This document shows, piece by piece, positions 1 to 11,435 of a stretch of 64,000 bases of DNA. Position 1 is the first letter of the stretch; every line of letters starts with the position of its first letter. The notes under the pieces are model-generated. The model saw nothing but the letters and a program-made list of their open reading frames with translations, was not told the DNA's origin and did not search any database. The position numbers and the translations under genes were made by a program. Source of the DNA: Clarkia xantiana subsp. parviflora (Eukaryota; Streptophyta; Magnoliopsida; Myrtales; Onagraceae); assembly GCA_036873135.1 (NCBI GenBank), contig JAPTYO010000007.1, forward strand, positions 29,060,763-29,124,762, given 5' to 3'.

Positions 1-760
1 AGTCGCATCTTACCCTTAGGTTGGTAATTCCAATACATTTGGCTATTCGAAGATCGGTGAGTAAAGCTTCATACTCGGCTTCATTATTGGTTGCTCGAAA
101 CGTTAAAGCCAAGGCGTAGCGGAGTGGCTCCCCATTAGGTGGTGTTAATACCAAACCTGCCCCACACCCTAAGGCAGAGGACGATCCATCCATGTACAAC
201 GACCATGGCATGGTATCATTAGCTGTACTTTCTGGTGTAGCTTTGACATGCTCTTCTTGCGGGAGGATAATGGGTTTAGCATCTGATGTTATCATATTCT
301 CGGCTATGAAGTCGGCCAATGCTTGGCCCTTGATCGCCTTTCGTGGCTCAAAGTGAATACGGAATTCACTTAGCTCTACTGCCCACTTAACCATTCTTCC
401 TGATACGTCGGGCTTCTGTAGCAGTTGCTTTAGAGCTTGGTTGGTGAGCACCGTGATTTCATGGGCGTGGAAGTAGGGTCGAAGTTTCCTGGCTGTTATC
501 AACAGAGCATACAGGTATTTCTCGATCTCCATATAGTTAGCTTCAGCAACGCCAAAGAGTATGCTAACGTAATATACTGGAATTTGGATGTTGCAAGTTT
601 TCTTAATGAGGACTGAGCTCACCGCCGCTGAACTGACACTTAAATATAGGAATAAGGGATCCTCTGGTAAAGGTTTGGCCAAGGCGGGAAGGGAGTGAAG
701 ATGTTTCTTCAATTGTTAGAAGGCATCCTCACATTCTGGCGTCCATTCGAACTTCTTGTT
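1..760 (-). pseudogene. Dual RNase H region of the gypsy polyprotein (decayed)
   Basis: Reading the minus strand, about 660-300 encodes the RNase H that follows RT (DPLFLYLSVSS, then VLIKKT), and about 240-1 encodes a second RNase H with YMDGSSS...GAG and NNEAEYEAL. The second is the archaeal-like RNase H (RVT_3 type) typical of Tat elements; it would remove RNA from RNA/DNA hybrids during reverse transcription. The frame is interrupted, so no long ORF survives. The left edge cuts the domain before integrase. Confidence 0.8.
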
Positions 761-1259
761 GCCCCTTAGGGTTTTAAAGAAAGGGTTTTGTCCCCTAATC
801 TTGTCAGGAATCTCCCCAACGAGGCGAGTCTTCCATTGAGACTTTGCACCTCCATGTGGCAGTTAGGCGAGGACATTTCCTCTATGGTCGTCACCTTCTC
901 GGGGTTAGCTTCGATTCCTCTTTGGCTGACCATAAAGCCCAGAAACTTTCCCGACTGAACTCCAAAAGCACACTTAGTAGGATTCAACCTTACTTGATGA
1001 AGTCTCATGCATGCGAAGGCCTACTCCAAATCTTGGACGTGGTCCTGCCCTCACTTGGTCTTGACCAACATGTCGTCGACGTATGCTTCCATGTTTCTTC
1101 CTATCATGTGTTTGAAGAGCTTGTTCATCATGCGTTGATAAGTAGCTACCGCATTTATCAAACCAAAAGACATGACTTTATAGTGATAGATATCACAATC
1201 GGCGTAGAAGGAGGTATGGGACTCGTCCTTGGGATGCATCCGTATTTGGTTATACCCGG
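761..1259 (-). pseudogene. Reverse transcriptase, C-terminal half (split by an LTR insertion)
   Basis: The minus strand reads GYNQIRMHPKDESHTSFYAD, then FGLINAVATYQRMM, the catalytic box YVDD (about 1065-1076), and LNPTKCAFGV...KFLGFMVSQRGIEANPEK. These are the palm and thumb motifs of Ty3/gypsy RT. Usual family residues have changed (FGLKNAGATYQ is expected). The N-terminal half continues at 2054 on the far side of the solo LTR. Stops after position 766 show decay. Confidence 0.9.
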
Positions 1260-2053
1260 TGTTGGGATCAAAATGACGTGGCCTTGAACTTCGGGGAATG
1301 GACTTCCAAGTATTGCCTCGGACTTAGCTCTCTCGAACGCTAAGTTTTCCTCTAAGAGGTTAAGTGGGGCGAGAACCTGAAAAATGGGTGGGGATGGCCC
1401 CTGATTCCACTCCGAAGCTTAAGTCAGTAATGGATTTAAGAGTAATAATATAAGAATGTATTTAGAACTGACTGAATGTCCTGAAGTAAATAGAAATAGT
1501 CCCTATTTATAGGGACAGATTACCGACTTTCTATAAGGCGGCTGCTATGCCCTGATTGGTAGCTGAGGGGCGGTGGTTCCTCTTCTGTGATTGGCTGAGT
1601 GAGACGGTGAGCAGTCAGCTGGTGACAAGTAGGTCTCCAGCTAAGTGTTTCTTACTGATGAAGCTTTCTCTAAGCAGGTCGCCACCTGTAGTTACCTTTG
1701 TAGGGAGGTTTCCTCTGGTGGTAGTTAAGAACAGGTCTCCGCTTTATGTTTACTTAGCCGGGATGGTTCTTTTTAGCTGGTGACAAGTAGATCGCCACCT
1801 ATCTTTAATTCTAGAGGAAGGTTCCCTTCGATGACAGTTTAAGCAGGTCGTCACCTGTATTTACCTTTGAAGGAGGGTTTTCTCTGGTGGCAACCAGTCG
1901 TACTTTGGGAAGTTGAGTTCTTCATAAGTTGTCGTCGACCTTTTATCCTTGCCTCGTTAAGACGAGTGAGAATGGTCAACGATTCTTCTTTCCCTGTCTT
2001 TTAAACGTACTCGACTCTTATGCTTAATATCGAGTTTTAATCATAACCCAACA
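1260..2053 (-). repeat. Solo LTR inserted in the RT domain
   Basis: The 794-bp block starts TGTTGGGATC and ends ATAACCCAACA, so it has TG...CA ends with inverted termini. It is flanked by a perfect 5-bp duplication, CCCGG (1255-1259 and 2054-2058). Removing it with one CCCGG rejoins the RT frame at ...YSG|YNQ. A TATA-like box on the minus strand, near 1500-1513 (CTATAAATAGGG), gives the orientation. It is a single LTR with no internal region, as left by LTR-LTR recombination. Several short repeats of an AGGTCGCCACCTG type lie at 1620-1880. Confidence 0.95.
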
Positions 2054-2545
2054 CCCGGAGTATACGTCCATGAAGCTCAAGAGTTCATGTCCGGAAGTGG
2101 CGTCGACCAGCTGATCGATTCTTGGAAGAGGATAGGAGTCTTTTGGGCAGGCCTTGTTAAGATCTCGAAAATCCACACACATCCTCCACCTCTTGTTAGA
2201 TTTTCTCACCAAAACTGGATTGGCGACCTAGGTCTGGAATCGTATCTCCTTAACAAAACCAGCCTCAACTAGCTTTCCCACTTCCTGGTGAATTGCTGTC
2301 TTCTTCTCTGCCCCCATAGATCTTCTTTTCTGAGCTATGGGCTTTATGGCGGGATCTATTCTCAACTCGTGGGAGATGATTTCCGGGCTTATCCCTGGCA
2401 TGTCGCTGGGTTTCCAAGCAAATAACTCATTGTATTCCCTTAAGATGGCGATTATCCTCTTGGCTAATTCTGGGGGGAGAGCAGCTCCAATCTTGACCTT
2501 TATCTCATCTCCTTCCAAGGCGACTTCAATCAATTCTTCCAAAGG
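2054..2545 (-). pseudogene. Reverse transcriptase, N-terminal half
   Basis: The minus strand encodes LFAWKPSDMPGISPEIISHE (the linker typical before gypsy RT), IKPIAQKRRSMGAEKKTAI, VEAGFVKEI, then RWRMCVDFRDLNKACPKDSY, PLPRIDQLVDATSGHELLSF and MDVYSG. These are RT fingers and palm motifs, with the first catalytic Asp in the MDVYSG box. Two frames are used (2228-2542 and 2024-2212), so there is at least one frameshift. The last four codons before the break flow into the solo LTR. Confidence 0.9.
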
Positions 2546-2554
2546 GGCGGGTCG

Positions 2555-3325
2555 TCATCCTTCTTCTCGAGGATCCTCATCTGTGATGATAGAGAGGGTT
2601 TCCTTCTGTTTATTTCTCCGGAGGAAGTTAGCATAACATTGGCGAGATGCCTCTTGGTCGCCCCATACTTCTCCTATTCCGTGATGAGTGGGAAACCTCA
2701 TGACTTGATGGGCAGTGGAAGGGACAATGTAATTGGAATTGAGAGTTGTCCTTCCTAATATGGCGTTGTAGGCGTTGATCCGGTCGACGACCACAAAGCG
2801 CACATTTAAATGCAATGCTTTCCATCATTGACCCAAGATCACAGGGAGTTGTATTGCCCCCAGGGGGTAAGTTGTTCTCCCTGCAAATCCTACCAATGGG
2901 GAAGTCATTTTTTGAAGATCTCCTTCTTTGTACCCCATCGCGGTGATGGTCTCAAAGGTGATTACGTCAGTAGAGCTTCCTCCATCGACCAATATTCTTT
3001 TAACCTCGAAATTACCTATTTGGGCTGTAATTACGAGGGCGTCTTCCTGGAATAGTGTTGCTCTCGATAAGTCCTCCGTAGAGAAGGTAACTATCAAGGG
3101 TTCAAGCTCCCTTGATCTCTTGCGAGTATCTGTTAAGGAGATGTCTTGAGCCGCATAGGTGTCTCGGGTTGTGCTCGACTCTCCTCCAGCGGCGAATCCT
3201 CCTACAAAACATTGATGTTGTTGTCTGGAGGGGATCTCCATTCTCGACCCTCGTAGGCTCGACGTCGGTGGTGTCGTTGAATTTCTTTTTGCATGAATTC
3301 TAATTCCCTCCTCGCCAGGAGGCAA
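2555..3325 (-). pseudogene. Retroviral-type aspartic protease region of the gypsy element
   Basis: The minus strand encodes FEVKRILVDGGSSTDV (catalytic Asp in a DGGSS variant of DTG, near 2985), a flap-like PLVGFAGRTTYPLGAI, and INAYNAILGRTTLNS with PSTAHQVMRFPT downstream. This matches the protease of Tat elements, whose active site is DGGSS. A single in-frame TGA (2825-2827 on the plus strand) divides an otherwise continuous frame. Element 2 carries the same domain at about 38520-38960, so the two can be compared directly. Confidence 0.88.
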
Positions 3326-3711
3326 TCTTCCGTGTTGTGCCCCTATTCTTGGTGACTTTCACAGTAGGGGTGTGAACGACGAGTGCCTTCTGTTTCTAGA
3401 AGTGCTTCCATCCTCTATAGAGTTCCCTGAAATTCTTCTGAAGAAACCCCTCGTATAGATGAGTTCTCGCCTCGATTTCTTGATGACCTTTGCGGATGAT
3501 GGCGATTCATCCGGGCTTGCTCTGCTCCTACATGGATAGTCGCCGTTGAATCAACTCTTCCAAACTTTCCACTGGTTCAGTGTATTGAGTGATGGCTAAA
3601 GATCGGGACTGGGGTCCCAAACCTCCAAAGAACATTTGGATGGCTTCTGTTTCTGAGAGTTCACCTCCGGTATATCCTCCTTGAAATCGCCTGAAGTAAT
3701 TCTCCACCAAA
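3326..3711 (-). pseudogene. Gag remnant with a CX2HX4HX4C zinc knuckle
   Basis: Around 3300-3360 the minus strand reads CESHQE*GHNTEDC: a Tat-type CHHC knuckle with an in-frame TAG in its middle. At 3528-3710 it reads VENYFRRFQGG...EAIQMFFGGL, the C-terminal end of the gag capsid domain. The rest of gag is absent, because an LTR begins at 3712. Confidence 0.75.
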
Positions 3712-4590
3712 TGTTGGAATCAAAATGACGTGGCCTTGAAATTTCGAGTAGTGGACTTCTAAGTCTCGCTGGGAGCTAGCTTACTCATGTATCTTTATTG
3801 GTCGCGTGGACACTTAGTTTCCTTTGGTGGCTTTGTACTAGGCGAGGACCTGAAAAGAGGTGGGGGATGACCCCTGATTCTACTCCGAAGCTTAAGTCAG
3901 TAATGGATATCGAGAGAATAATATAGAGTAACTGATAGATCTTAGCACTTAAATAATGAAAGTGAGCCCCTATTTATAGGGAGATCTTTACCGACTTTTT
4001 CAAGGAGGCGGCTACTATGCCTTGATTGGTTATTTAATGGCGGTGGCTGCCTTTACTTGATTGGTTGAGAAAGACGGTGCGAAAATTGGTAGGTGACCAG
4101 CAGGTCGCCAGCTGGTGCCACTTTCTTCAGAGGAAGGTTTTCGTGGTATAGAGGGCGACGAGCAGGTCGCCAGCTGGTGCCACTTTCTTCAGAGGAAGGT
4201 TTTCGTGGTATAGAGGGCGGCGAGTAGGTCGCTAACTTGTGCCTCTTCCTTCGGAAGGAAGTCTTCTCAGAGGCGGCGAGCAGGTCTCCACCCGTCCTTT
4301 CTTAAGAGGGAATGTTTCCTCCAAGTATATGATGGTCGACTCGACTTAACTCGTACTTTAGTAAGGAGGCTTTAATCATCGACTTAACTTATACTTCAAC
4401 AAAGGGGAGCCTTGAATGAGTTTCTCGCCTTGTCATTTGTTGTCTGGTGGGTTAACTTCTGTTTGTAGGGTAGTCGACCATTCATCTTTGTCTCCTTATT
4501 CCGGACTGGAATGGTCGTTCATACGTTCTTTTGAGAACTCGACATTTACTCTATCGACTCGTACTAGGCTGCCTCGAATCATATCCAACA
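3712..4590 (-). repeat. LTR related to the solo LTR, truncating gag
   Basis: It starts TGTTGGAATCAAAATGACG, nearly identical to the solo LTR at 1260, and ends ATATCCAACA. A minus-strand TATA-like box sits near 3960-3975 (CTATAAATAGGGG). The flanks differ (CCAAA on the left, ACATG on the right), so there is no target duplication. No primer-binding site follows on the gag side. It is therefore neither a clean solo insertion nor the 5' LTR of the 1-3711 element; recombination between two LTRs with loss of the sequence between them fits best. Confidence 0.75.
4096..4228. repeat. 62-bp tandem repeat inside the LTR
   Basis: Two full copies and a diverged third of a unit beginning CAGGTCGCCAGCTGGTGCC, 62 bp apart (4101 and 4163). 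The same AGGTCGCCA core is scattered through the solo LTR at 1620-1880, so it is a family feature of this LTR's upstream region. Confidence 0.8.
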
Positions 4591-4672
4591 ACATGTACCC
4601 AATTAACTTAGGTAACATATACATATATATAATGGGCTTCCATTTACGGCGCCCATCACCATATGCTTACAC

Positions 4673-5298
4673 AGCGAAAATCACGACACCATCTCCGAAA
4701 TTCCATTCCTACGCAAACAGATGCACGAAATGGAGACTAAACAGACACAACTTATCGCTTTTTTACGCTAGTTGATGGAGAAACACGAGTTCGGGCCCGC
4801 TCTAGTCGAGGAATCGGATCGCGTTCGAGGAAAACGTTGAAGACTCTTCGAACTTGATCAAACCCGGGATTCTGAAGAAAACAGCAGCTCCCCATTGGAT
4901 CTCAACTCAGTTGAGAAGCTGGGGAGTTCTTTGAATTTCTGGAATAGCTTCGTACATGAAGAAAGTGAAAGAATGAACAAAGAAGAAACTGATAATACAA
5001 GAAACAATATCGATCGTTGCCGGAGTTTAGCCCGACAACTTCGTCGGTTTATAACGCGAAGGAAATCGTCCATAAGTGTTCGATCATCGATGTGAATTTG
5101 GAGTCGGACAACAATAACGGTGATTTTGAGGTGGTGAAGGATGAGATCGAAGTTGCGGCGGAGACGAACGATGTGTTCTGGGGGCAGTTCCTCACGGAAG
5201 CGCCTCGACCGTCGGAAGTCGAATCGGAAAGACGGGATTCGAATACGGTGACTGGGAAGTCATGGTGGAATCCACATTATGTTACATGGTTCGGTTAA
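4673..5298 (+). pseudogene. Heat shock transcription factor (class A4-like), C-terminal relic
   Basis: HSFs bind heat shock elements as trimers; here only the part after the DNA-binding domain remains. In order: the end of the oligomerisation coiled coil (KQMHEMETKQTQLIAFLR), LMEKHEFGPALVEE with a basic nuclear-import-like KR, LGSSLNFWNSFVHE, then the AHA activation motif NDVFWGQFLTEAPRPSEVES and the SWWNPHYV tail with a natural stop. The layout and the FWxQFLTE motif match plant class A4 HSFs. Breaks: TAG at 4769-4771, TGA at 4838-4840, and a frameshift near 5015. The DNA-binding domain is absent. No intron is seen, but the retained part is normally one exon, so a processed copy cannot be claimed. 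Confidence 0.85.
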
Positions 5299-5563
5299 TT
5301 ACATACATAATCTATCAGCTACTTGTATTGTGTTATTATAATATGTTTGATGAGTTATGTTATAGACTACAAGAATGATATGGTTGAGAACTTGAGATGA
5401 CTTCGTTAGAATAATTGGGTGAAAATGCAAGTACTTGCCAACTTGTGTAGGTGTTATTTTTAGCTAAATATATTCGAGTTTTTCACCAAAGTAGATCTAT
5501 ATGAACAACCAAATATAAATATAGGTCACATAAAAAATTATTTACAAAAGTAGGTCTGACAGA

Positions 5564-5623
5564 GTCGGCCCGACCCGGCATAGTGAGAAAAAAAAATACT
5601 ATGTCGGGTTGGGCCAACCCGAC
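5564..5623. repeat. Short GC-rich inverted repeat
   Basis: Arms 5564-5584 (GTCGGCCCGACCCGGCATAG) and 5598-5623 (ACTATGTCGGGTTGGGCC then AACCCGAC) pair imperfectly around a poly-A loop. It stands out in very AT-rich sequence. It could be a miniature fold-back element or a stem in a former transcript. Confidence 0.6.
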
Positions 5624-7106
5624 TTAATGGTTCAAAAAATTTATTAATACAATGTTTAGTTACTTATGTTTGCACAATGTGAGCAAATGGTTACTTTTAT
5701 TTTTTGACGTGATAGATTAGTTAAGTACATTCCAAAATGTGACTAAATGGTTCAAACTTGTTGCATTAAGTCACACTTATATTTAACCAAATTTAATTAG
5801 ATGGTTATAATATAACAGATTTACCCTTACATTCAATTAATTCAAGTTTTTTTTATTGTGTTATTCATTTTTAAACATTATGTTAGAAATATTACAGGTT
5901 ACCAGAAATACTAAAGTTTATATAGGGTTGAAATATTACGAGTTACAGAAGCAAATGAATACAAGCATGTACAAGAGTATTACAATAGAGGGATTTCATT
6001 TTTCTTTAATAAACAATAAACAATTTCAAATCCACCTAAGATTTAAGGAAAGGAGCAGAATGAGTTATGGACAGATAGATGATCACAGATAATTGCAGAC
6101 AGAATTAGGTGAAGAAAAAAAAACAATCATTTACGGCCCTGGATCAGACTTTTTGAAAAGGAGCGGCCCTCAGTCACTCTCTGAAAGCAGTTATTAACAG
6201 CAACTCTCTGGAACAATTAATGGGAAATAATTAGGGATATGGACAGCTGCTCTGCTGCTGGGTTCCAGTTCGAGTGGAACAGCTGCTATCGTTTCTAGTT
6301 TTTATTGGTACTCGGTGGGTTCGAATTCAGACCGAACTGGATTTAGATTTGAATTTGATGTTCGGTTTTTTTTTAATAAAATTGACGAAGAAGGCAATAA
6401 AGATCATGGTGAACGAATATAGAAAGGTTATTTTGATCATTTCATCAAAATGTAAACAAATAATCATATCAACGAGTCAGTATTAGCTTAAGTCTACTAG
6501 GTCAATAGAGGTATGAATGATTTAGAAGTCTGTTAATTGAGGTACTAACGATTTAAAGTTTCAATCAGTCATGGAGAAACAGGGAACTTGTCCATACCCA
6601 AACTAATCTCTGATCGGACCAATCAAGGTACAAACTTTTAGAAGTCCATCAACTTAAATACGAACGAACGATTCAACAAATTGTCCAAAAACAAGTCCAG
6701 CTACGAAATGCTCAAATTGATTATGTAAGTGGAAGAGCAATTGATTATGTAAGTGGTGTTTCCAGGATCGAGTGGCACTGAATTAAAGCCAACGATCAGG
6801 ATAGTGCCACAAAATATATTGATATTGCGTACCAAGCCATTATACCTAGAGGAACAGATTAATCCAACAGAATTGGTAATGGACGCCATTTTCAGTCATC
6901 AAGTTCTTCAAACAAAAAAGAAGATTGAAGCTCAGTGGAAGGAGAAGTCGTTTTTTGAATAGGCTCACGGCGACAAGCCCCCAATTAAGGGAACCCTCGT
7001 CCACTGCCCTCAACACCCCTCGGTGCTTTAACCTCATCACTGCTTCATCCTAATCTACTCAAAAATTTCAATTTTCTTTTTAAAATCACAGCTTCAGTGT
7101 GTGTAA

Positions 7107-7371
7107 CAATCAGATCATTGATGCGAAATCTCACTGAAATCCGCTAAGATATATGAATTTATCATCATAAGCCATGCAAAATCTCTAATTTCAAAACAAA
7201 CGGCAGAAATTTGGTCGATGAAGAAGAAAGATTGCATCAATCAGATCATTGATGCGAAATCTCACTGAAATCCACTAACATATATAAATATATCATCATA
7301 AGCACCGCAAATACCTAATTTGAAAACAATAAGGCAGAAATTTGATTGATGAAGAAGAAGAAGAAGATTGC
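7107..7371. repeat. Tandem duplication, about 131-bp unit
   Basis: CAATCAGATCATTGATGCG begins at 7107 and again at 7238. The two units stay alignable to the AAGAAGATTGC-type ends, with scattered mismatches. No coding role is evident. Confidence 0.85.
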
Positions 7372-8011
7372 TCAGACAGCCAAGGGTTAGTCTTCAGACT
7401 GGGTGAAGAGCCCAGATCAGAAACTCTAGTCCACAATAAATTGCATCGTCACCGCTGTCTTCTTCTCGATGCGCAGAATCACTAGCAACCACCAACGATT
7501 GCGATTAGAAGAATCGAGGAGCTCTAAGAGAACTAGATTAGATTTCGGAAATAGGATGGATTCCAAGGGGGCATAATCGAATGAAGAAGACGGCGTCATT
7601 ATATAGGTAATTCGACGAGGAGCTCCTCTCAAAATTATTAGGGTTTAAGTAGAATGACTAAGAATCGGCGTCGGCCTAATAGGACGGCCCAACTGTAAAC
7701 AATCCGCCTCACTCGCTACATTGCTATTTTATTTTTTTATCTTATTTTTCAGATAAATATAAATTCGTTTGGTTAAATTAGATATTTTTTTCTATATCAA
7801 ATTAGATTAATTAAAAATATAATTTTGCTTCATTATATTAGATAATAATGAAATAAGGAAATATATATATAAGCTATGGTTTAAAATCAGTTTTATAGCT
7901 TCTTATCTCAAACTGCATAGTATTGTGTCACGTGACACTATTGTCGATTCAGAAATTTAAAACGCATAAAAAAAACTACGACATCAATAATATTATTTAA
8001 ATTTAATATAG

Positions 8012-8150
8012 TGATGGATATGTGCCCAATTCAGGTTCGTATTTATATTTCGGACCTCGCAAACACGTCAAACTCACGTAAACGGATAAAAACGCTATAC
8101 CCGCGAGTCAAAACTGATGGATATATGCCCACTTCGGGTTCATAAAATAT
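8012..8150 (+). repeat. Two LTR 5'-end fragments of the element-1 type
   Basis: 8012 onwards reads TGATGGATATGTGCCCAATT, then GTTCGTATTTATATTTCGG and CAAACACGTCAAA, matching the first 70 or so bp of the element 1 LTR (17049). At 8115 a second start, TGATGGATATATGCCCACTT, appears and breaks off after about 30 bp. Both are degenerate and truncated. Confidence 0.8.
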
Positions 8151-10951
8151 ATTTAGAATATTTAGAACAATTAAATATATTATAAAATTAATTAACGGCA
8201 AAGTTCATAATACATGTCATAAAATATATAAACGTGTAAACAATATATATAATATTTAATATTTACTACGGTATATATTTAACAACTGGTGTTTACAAAA
8301 TAAGAAATAATACTTAACTTAATAAAGCACCCACGAGCTATTTCTATATATATATATACGTTCTATGTAATAATTATATTATATATTATATACTTAATTA
8401 GTTAATAAAGAAGCAATAGACTAATTCTATATATATATATATATGTTCCATGTTTATGAAAAGTCCTACCTCTATCACCGCGTTAAAGAATCAACCGGAG
8501 CTCCGATCGGCAATGCAGTCATATGCATCGGATTGTCATCACAACAACGAAATAAAGTTATACGGGAAGGAACATATATCGTATATCGATCAGTGCAAGT
8601 GACCCACAATGAAATTGGTCCATCTTCAAGATTAGAGTATTATACACTGTTTGAGCATGTATGTATATACGGTGGTGAGTTTCGTATCTATTAGAACTAA
8701 TGAAATGTTTATTCACTCGATAAAATCTAAGGTAAGTGTGTCGAAATTAACTAGATATCTAAGATTTACGAGACATCGTTCAACTCCATTTTTTTTACCG
8801 GCTATTTTGTAATTGTCGTAGGTTAATAAACACCATGGGAGGAGTGTCGAGTTATCTGAGCTTCAAACAATGAAACGAAGACGAAGCTTATTAAATGGTA
8901 TATACGGTTTTAGTTTGGTGCATGTTTTTTTTATAACTTTTCTTTGGTAAATATTCACGATATACATGTGGGATGTGATGTTTATTTAACTTTAAATATT
9001 TTTCTGACTTATTTATCTCGGTTTTGAAACTTATAGTAAGTCGATTATCTGCTAATGACAATAATTCACTAAACCTTACAACTTACAACCATGTGCTGGT
9101 CTCTCTCTCAACAGCGAAGGTATGGCGTACCGTCATTTTCGTGTTGGCAACAATAGACGGGGTGGTTCAACTGCTAATTCAGACGCATAATCGACTTCTC
9201 GAATGATTCCTTTTTTATTCATCCCTCAAATTCAACACGGTAAATCAATCTCTTTAATCTCTATCATCGAGTAGTAATTCAGTACATCATACGATTCTGA
9301 ATTTTGAAGACACCATACTTAATAAATGTTACAACTTTAGGGGGGATTTAGGGAATTGCTCTAGGTTACTTGGTTGCTTAGTACTTCAAAGGTCAGAGAG
9401 ATCATAAGATTAAGAAATTTTGTTAAGTAAATCAGTTAAAGCCTAAATATGTATGTGTAAATGGACAACCTCTTTCTCATGAGGCAGACATGTGCATAAC
9501 CCATCTAAGAAGCTAAAACCTGGGAACTGTTTTCTGTTTATCATTCTCAAGTTGTATAGTCTGATTAAGTTCAGTTTTATTTTTATTTTTGCTAAATGTA
9601 ACATGATTAGGATAACCAGTCATCATCTTCCGAGTTCTGTGGGTTCCACATCTATACAAATGACCGAGAAAAACCAATGTGAAATTCCGCACGTTGCAGC
9701 TATCGTTGGATGGATTAGTTAATTTTTTTTTTTTTTATGGCATTGAAAAGACTTTATAATTTTATTCTGTTAGCAGATGAATTCAGTGTACTTAACCCAC
9801 ATTTTTGGGTTAATGATGATGGATCGATCATACCAGGAAGAGCGACATAAAAACACAAAATGTTATATTTGGGGAAATTGAGTTTTTAAGCATCAGTACA
9901 AAGCATCATCCTGTCATTTTTCTTCTATTAATTTTATGACTTCTTTATTTATCTGATACGAAATGTGTGTTTTTTATATTTCTCTATGACTCTATGTTAC
10001 TTATCTCTTGATTTGTTCGTTATAATGGTATTAATGTTCTATTTAATTTATGTATACTAATTTGGGTGATCAAAGTCTGAATTTTCTATGATTAGGCACG
10101 TAAAAAATTTAGTTTGTGTATTTTCTATGTTTGTGATTTAATGTGACTAATTAGGAAACTTCATTAAGTTTTAATATATTGACATCCACAAAATTTTAAT
10201 GTAGGAACAATTCAAGAGACATAATAAGTGTTTGCACTCATTGATATGGATACCTATTTTCATAGTTTACTTTTACACATTTAGATTAGATTCAGTGTTG
10301 AAGTTTATTTTAGTGATTTTTTTTGTCAGAGATGTTTTTCTACTTAAGAGAAATAATATTAAAAAATCCTTACTGAATTTGCTGATTTTTCAAACTCCTT
10401 TGTATTTTTTTGTTCCCTTTTAATAATTCACAGCCTCAAACTCCTTTGTTATATTCATTTTTTTTTTTAAATTCACAAACATATAGCTTTTTTTCATTAA
10501 TATATATGTACTTTTTTTTACAGTTTTAGTCTTATATTTTTGTTATCAAATATTATTATGTATTTATTTCATTTCAAATTAACCATTTTTATCGTTGAAA
10601 ATGTATCATTTAGAGTATGACTATGCTTGAGATGCTCCCCTTTATTTGTTCATGTTAATCAGTGACGTTCTTTTTATTTAGAATGTTATTACTCTTATTT
10701 CTTCATTTTAAAAATTAGTTGTAATGTTTTTGTCATGCCAAATCACACCCCTACATCTGTTTGACATACACAAATGACTACATCTGCATACTAGCTAAAG
10801 ATCATCAGGCTGTTTAGAGTTAGGTTTCTTAAACAAGTATATGAGAATGATAAATTTAAGCTTTTGGTGTTATGAATGGATTTTATATCTACTAATCTAA
10901 AATGTTAGAATGAAGTTTAAGATTGAGATATATGAAGAAAATTTATGCTTA
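8151..10951. other. AT-rich stretch; no confident gene
   Basis: One 83-codon ORF (8443-8694 plus) has fairly even composition, but I do not recognise it and no neighbouring exon supports it. The remainder is AT-rich with poly-T runs and no termini of known elements. Confidence 0.55.
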
Positions 10952-11399
10952 TCTATTATATAGTATATTAATCGACTGTTAATAGCTTTTTTGGCTGACA
11001 CGTAGGCGTTTTTCCCAGTCAGTGTTTCCGAATTTAATTAGAACTTTTTTAGATATATAATATTGAGTAACTGTAAATTTATAAAATATTTTATATCATA
11101 TTTGAAACTCTACGTAAAATAGGAAATCAAATAATTAAAATTTTCTATTTAAATGATATGTTTATACAGTTAGACTGTGAAAACTTTATATATGCCTCCA
11201 CATTATCTATATATATATATATATATAGCATAACAAACTATTATTATTGTTATAGTGTTTACAAAAAAAAAATACATTACTATAAATAACGTTATACTTA
11301 TATTATATATATAATTAAGTCAAAACATTCATGCTTAAAACTTAGTGTTCTAAGCTATTAAATATATTATTCTTATTATTGTATATATAAAATATCCAC

Positions 11400-11435
<36 letters not shown>

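Larger units (their letters stand above)
1..3711 (-). mobile_element. Decayed Tat-lineage Ty3/gypsy retrotransposon, internal part
   Basis: On the minus strand the order is gag zinc knuckle, aspartic protease, reverse transcriptase, RT-linked RNase H, then a second RNase H that runs towards the window's left edge. Two RNase H domains and the CX2HX4HX4C knuckle are marks of the Tat lineage. The reading frames carry stops and shifts throughout, and a solo LTR splits the RT. Integrase and the 3' LTR, if present, lie to the left of the window. At 3711 the element stops abruptly at an LTR, with the N-terminal half of gag missing. It is inactive, and represents the kind of autonomous element that elements 1 and 2 would need. 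Confidence 0.9.
5301..8011. other. AT-rich intergenic stretch without a recognisable gene
   Basis: Short ORFs here (for example 6753-6962 plus and 7426-7632 minus) match nothing I recognise and lack supporting splice signals. The stretch holds a short hairpin at 5564-5623 and a tandem duplication at 7107-7371, listed separately. Confidence 0.6.

Noticed and set aside
844..1287. 147-codon plus-strand ORF
   Set aside because: Reverse shadow of the RT coding sequence on the minus strand; the translated protein has no family features.
3712..4590. 5' LTR of the gypsy element at 1-3711
   Set aside because: Gag C-terminal sequence starts immediately at 3711, with no primer-binding site, leader or gag N-terminus.
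4640..4665. GGCGCC stretch as a primer-binding site on the minus strand
   Set aside because: It lacks the TGG start next to an LTR end and lies in the region leading into the HSF relic.
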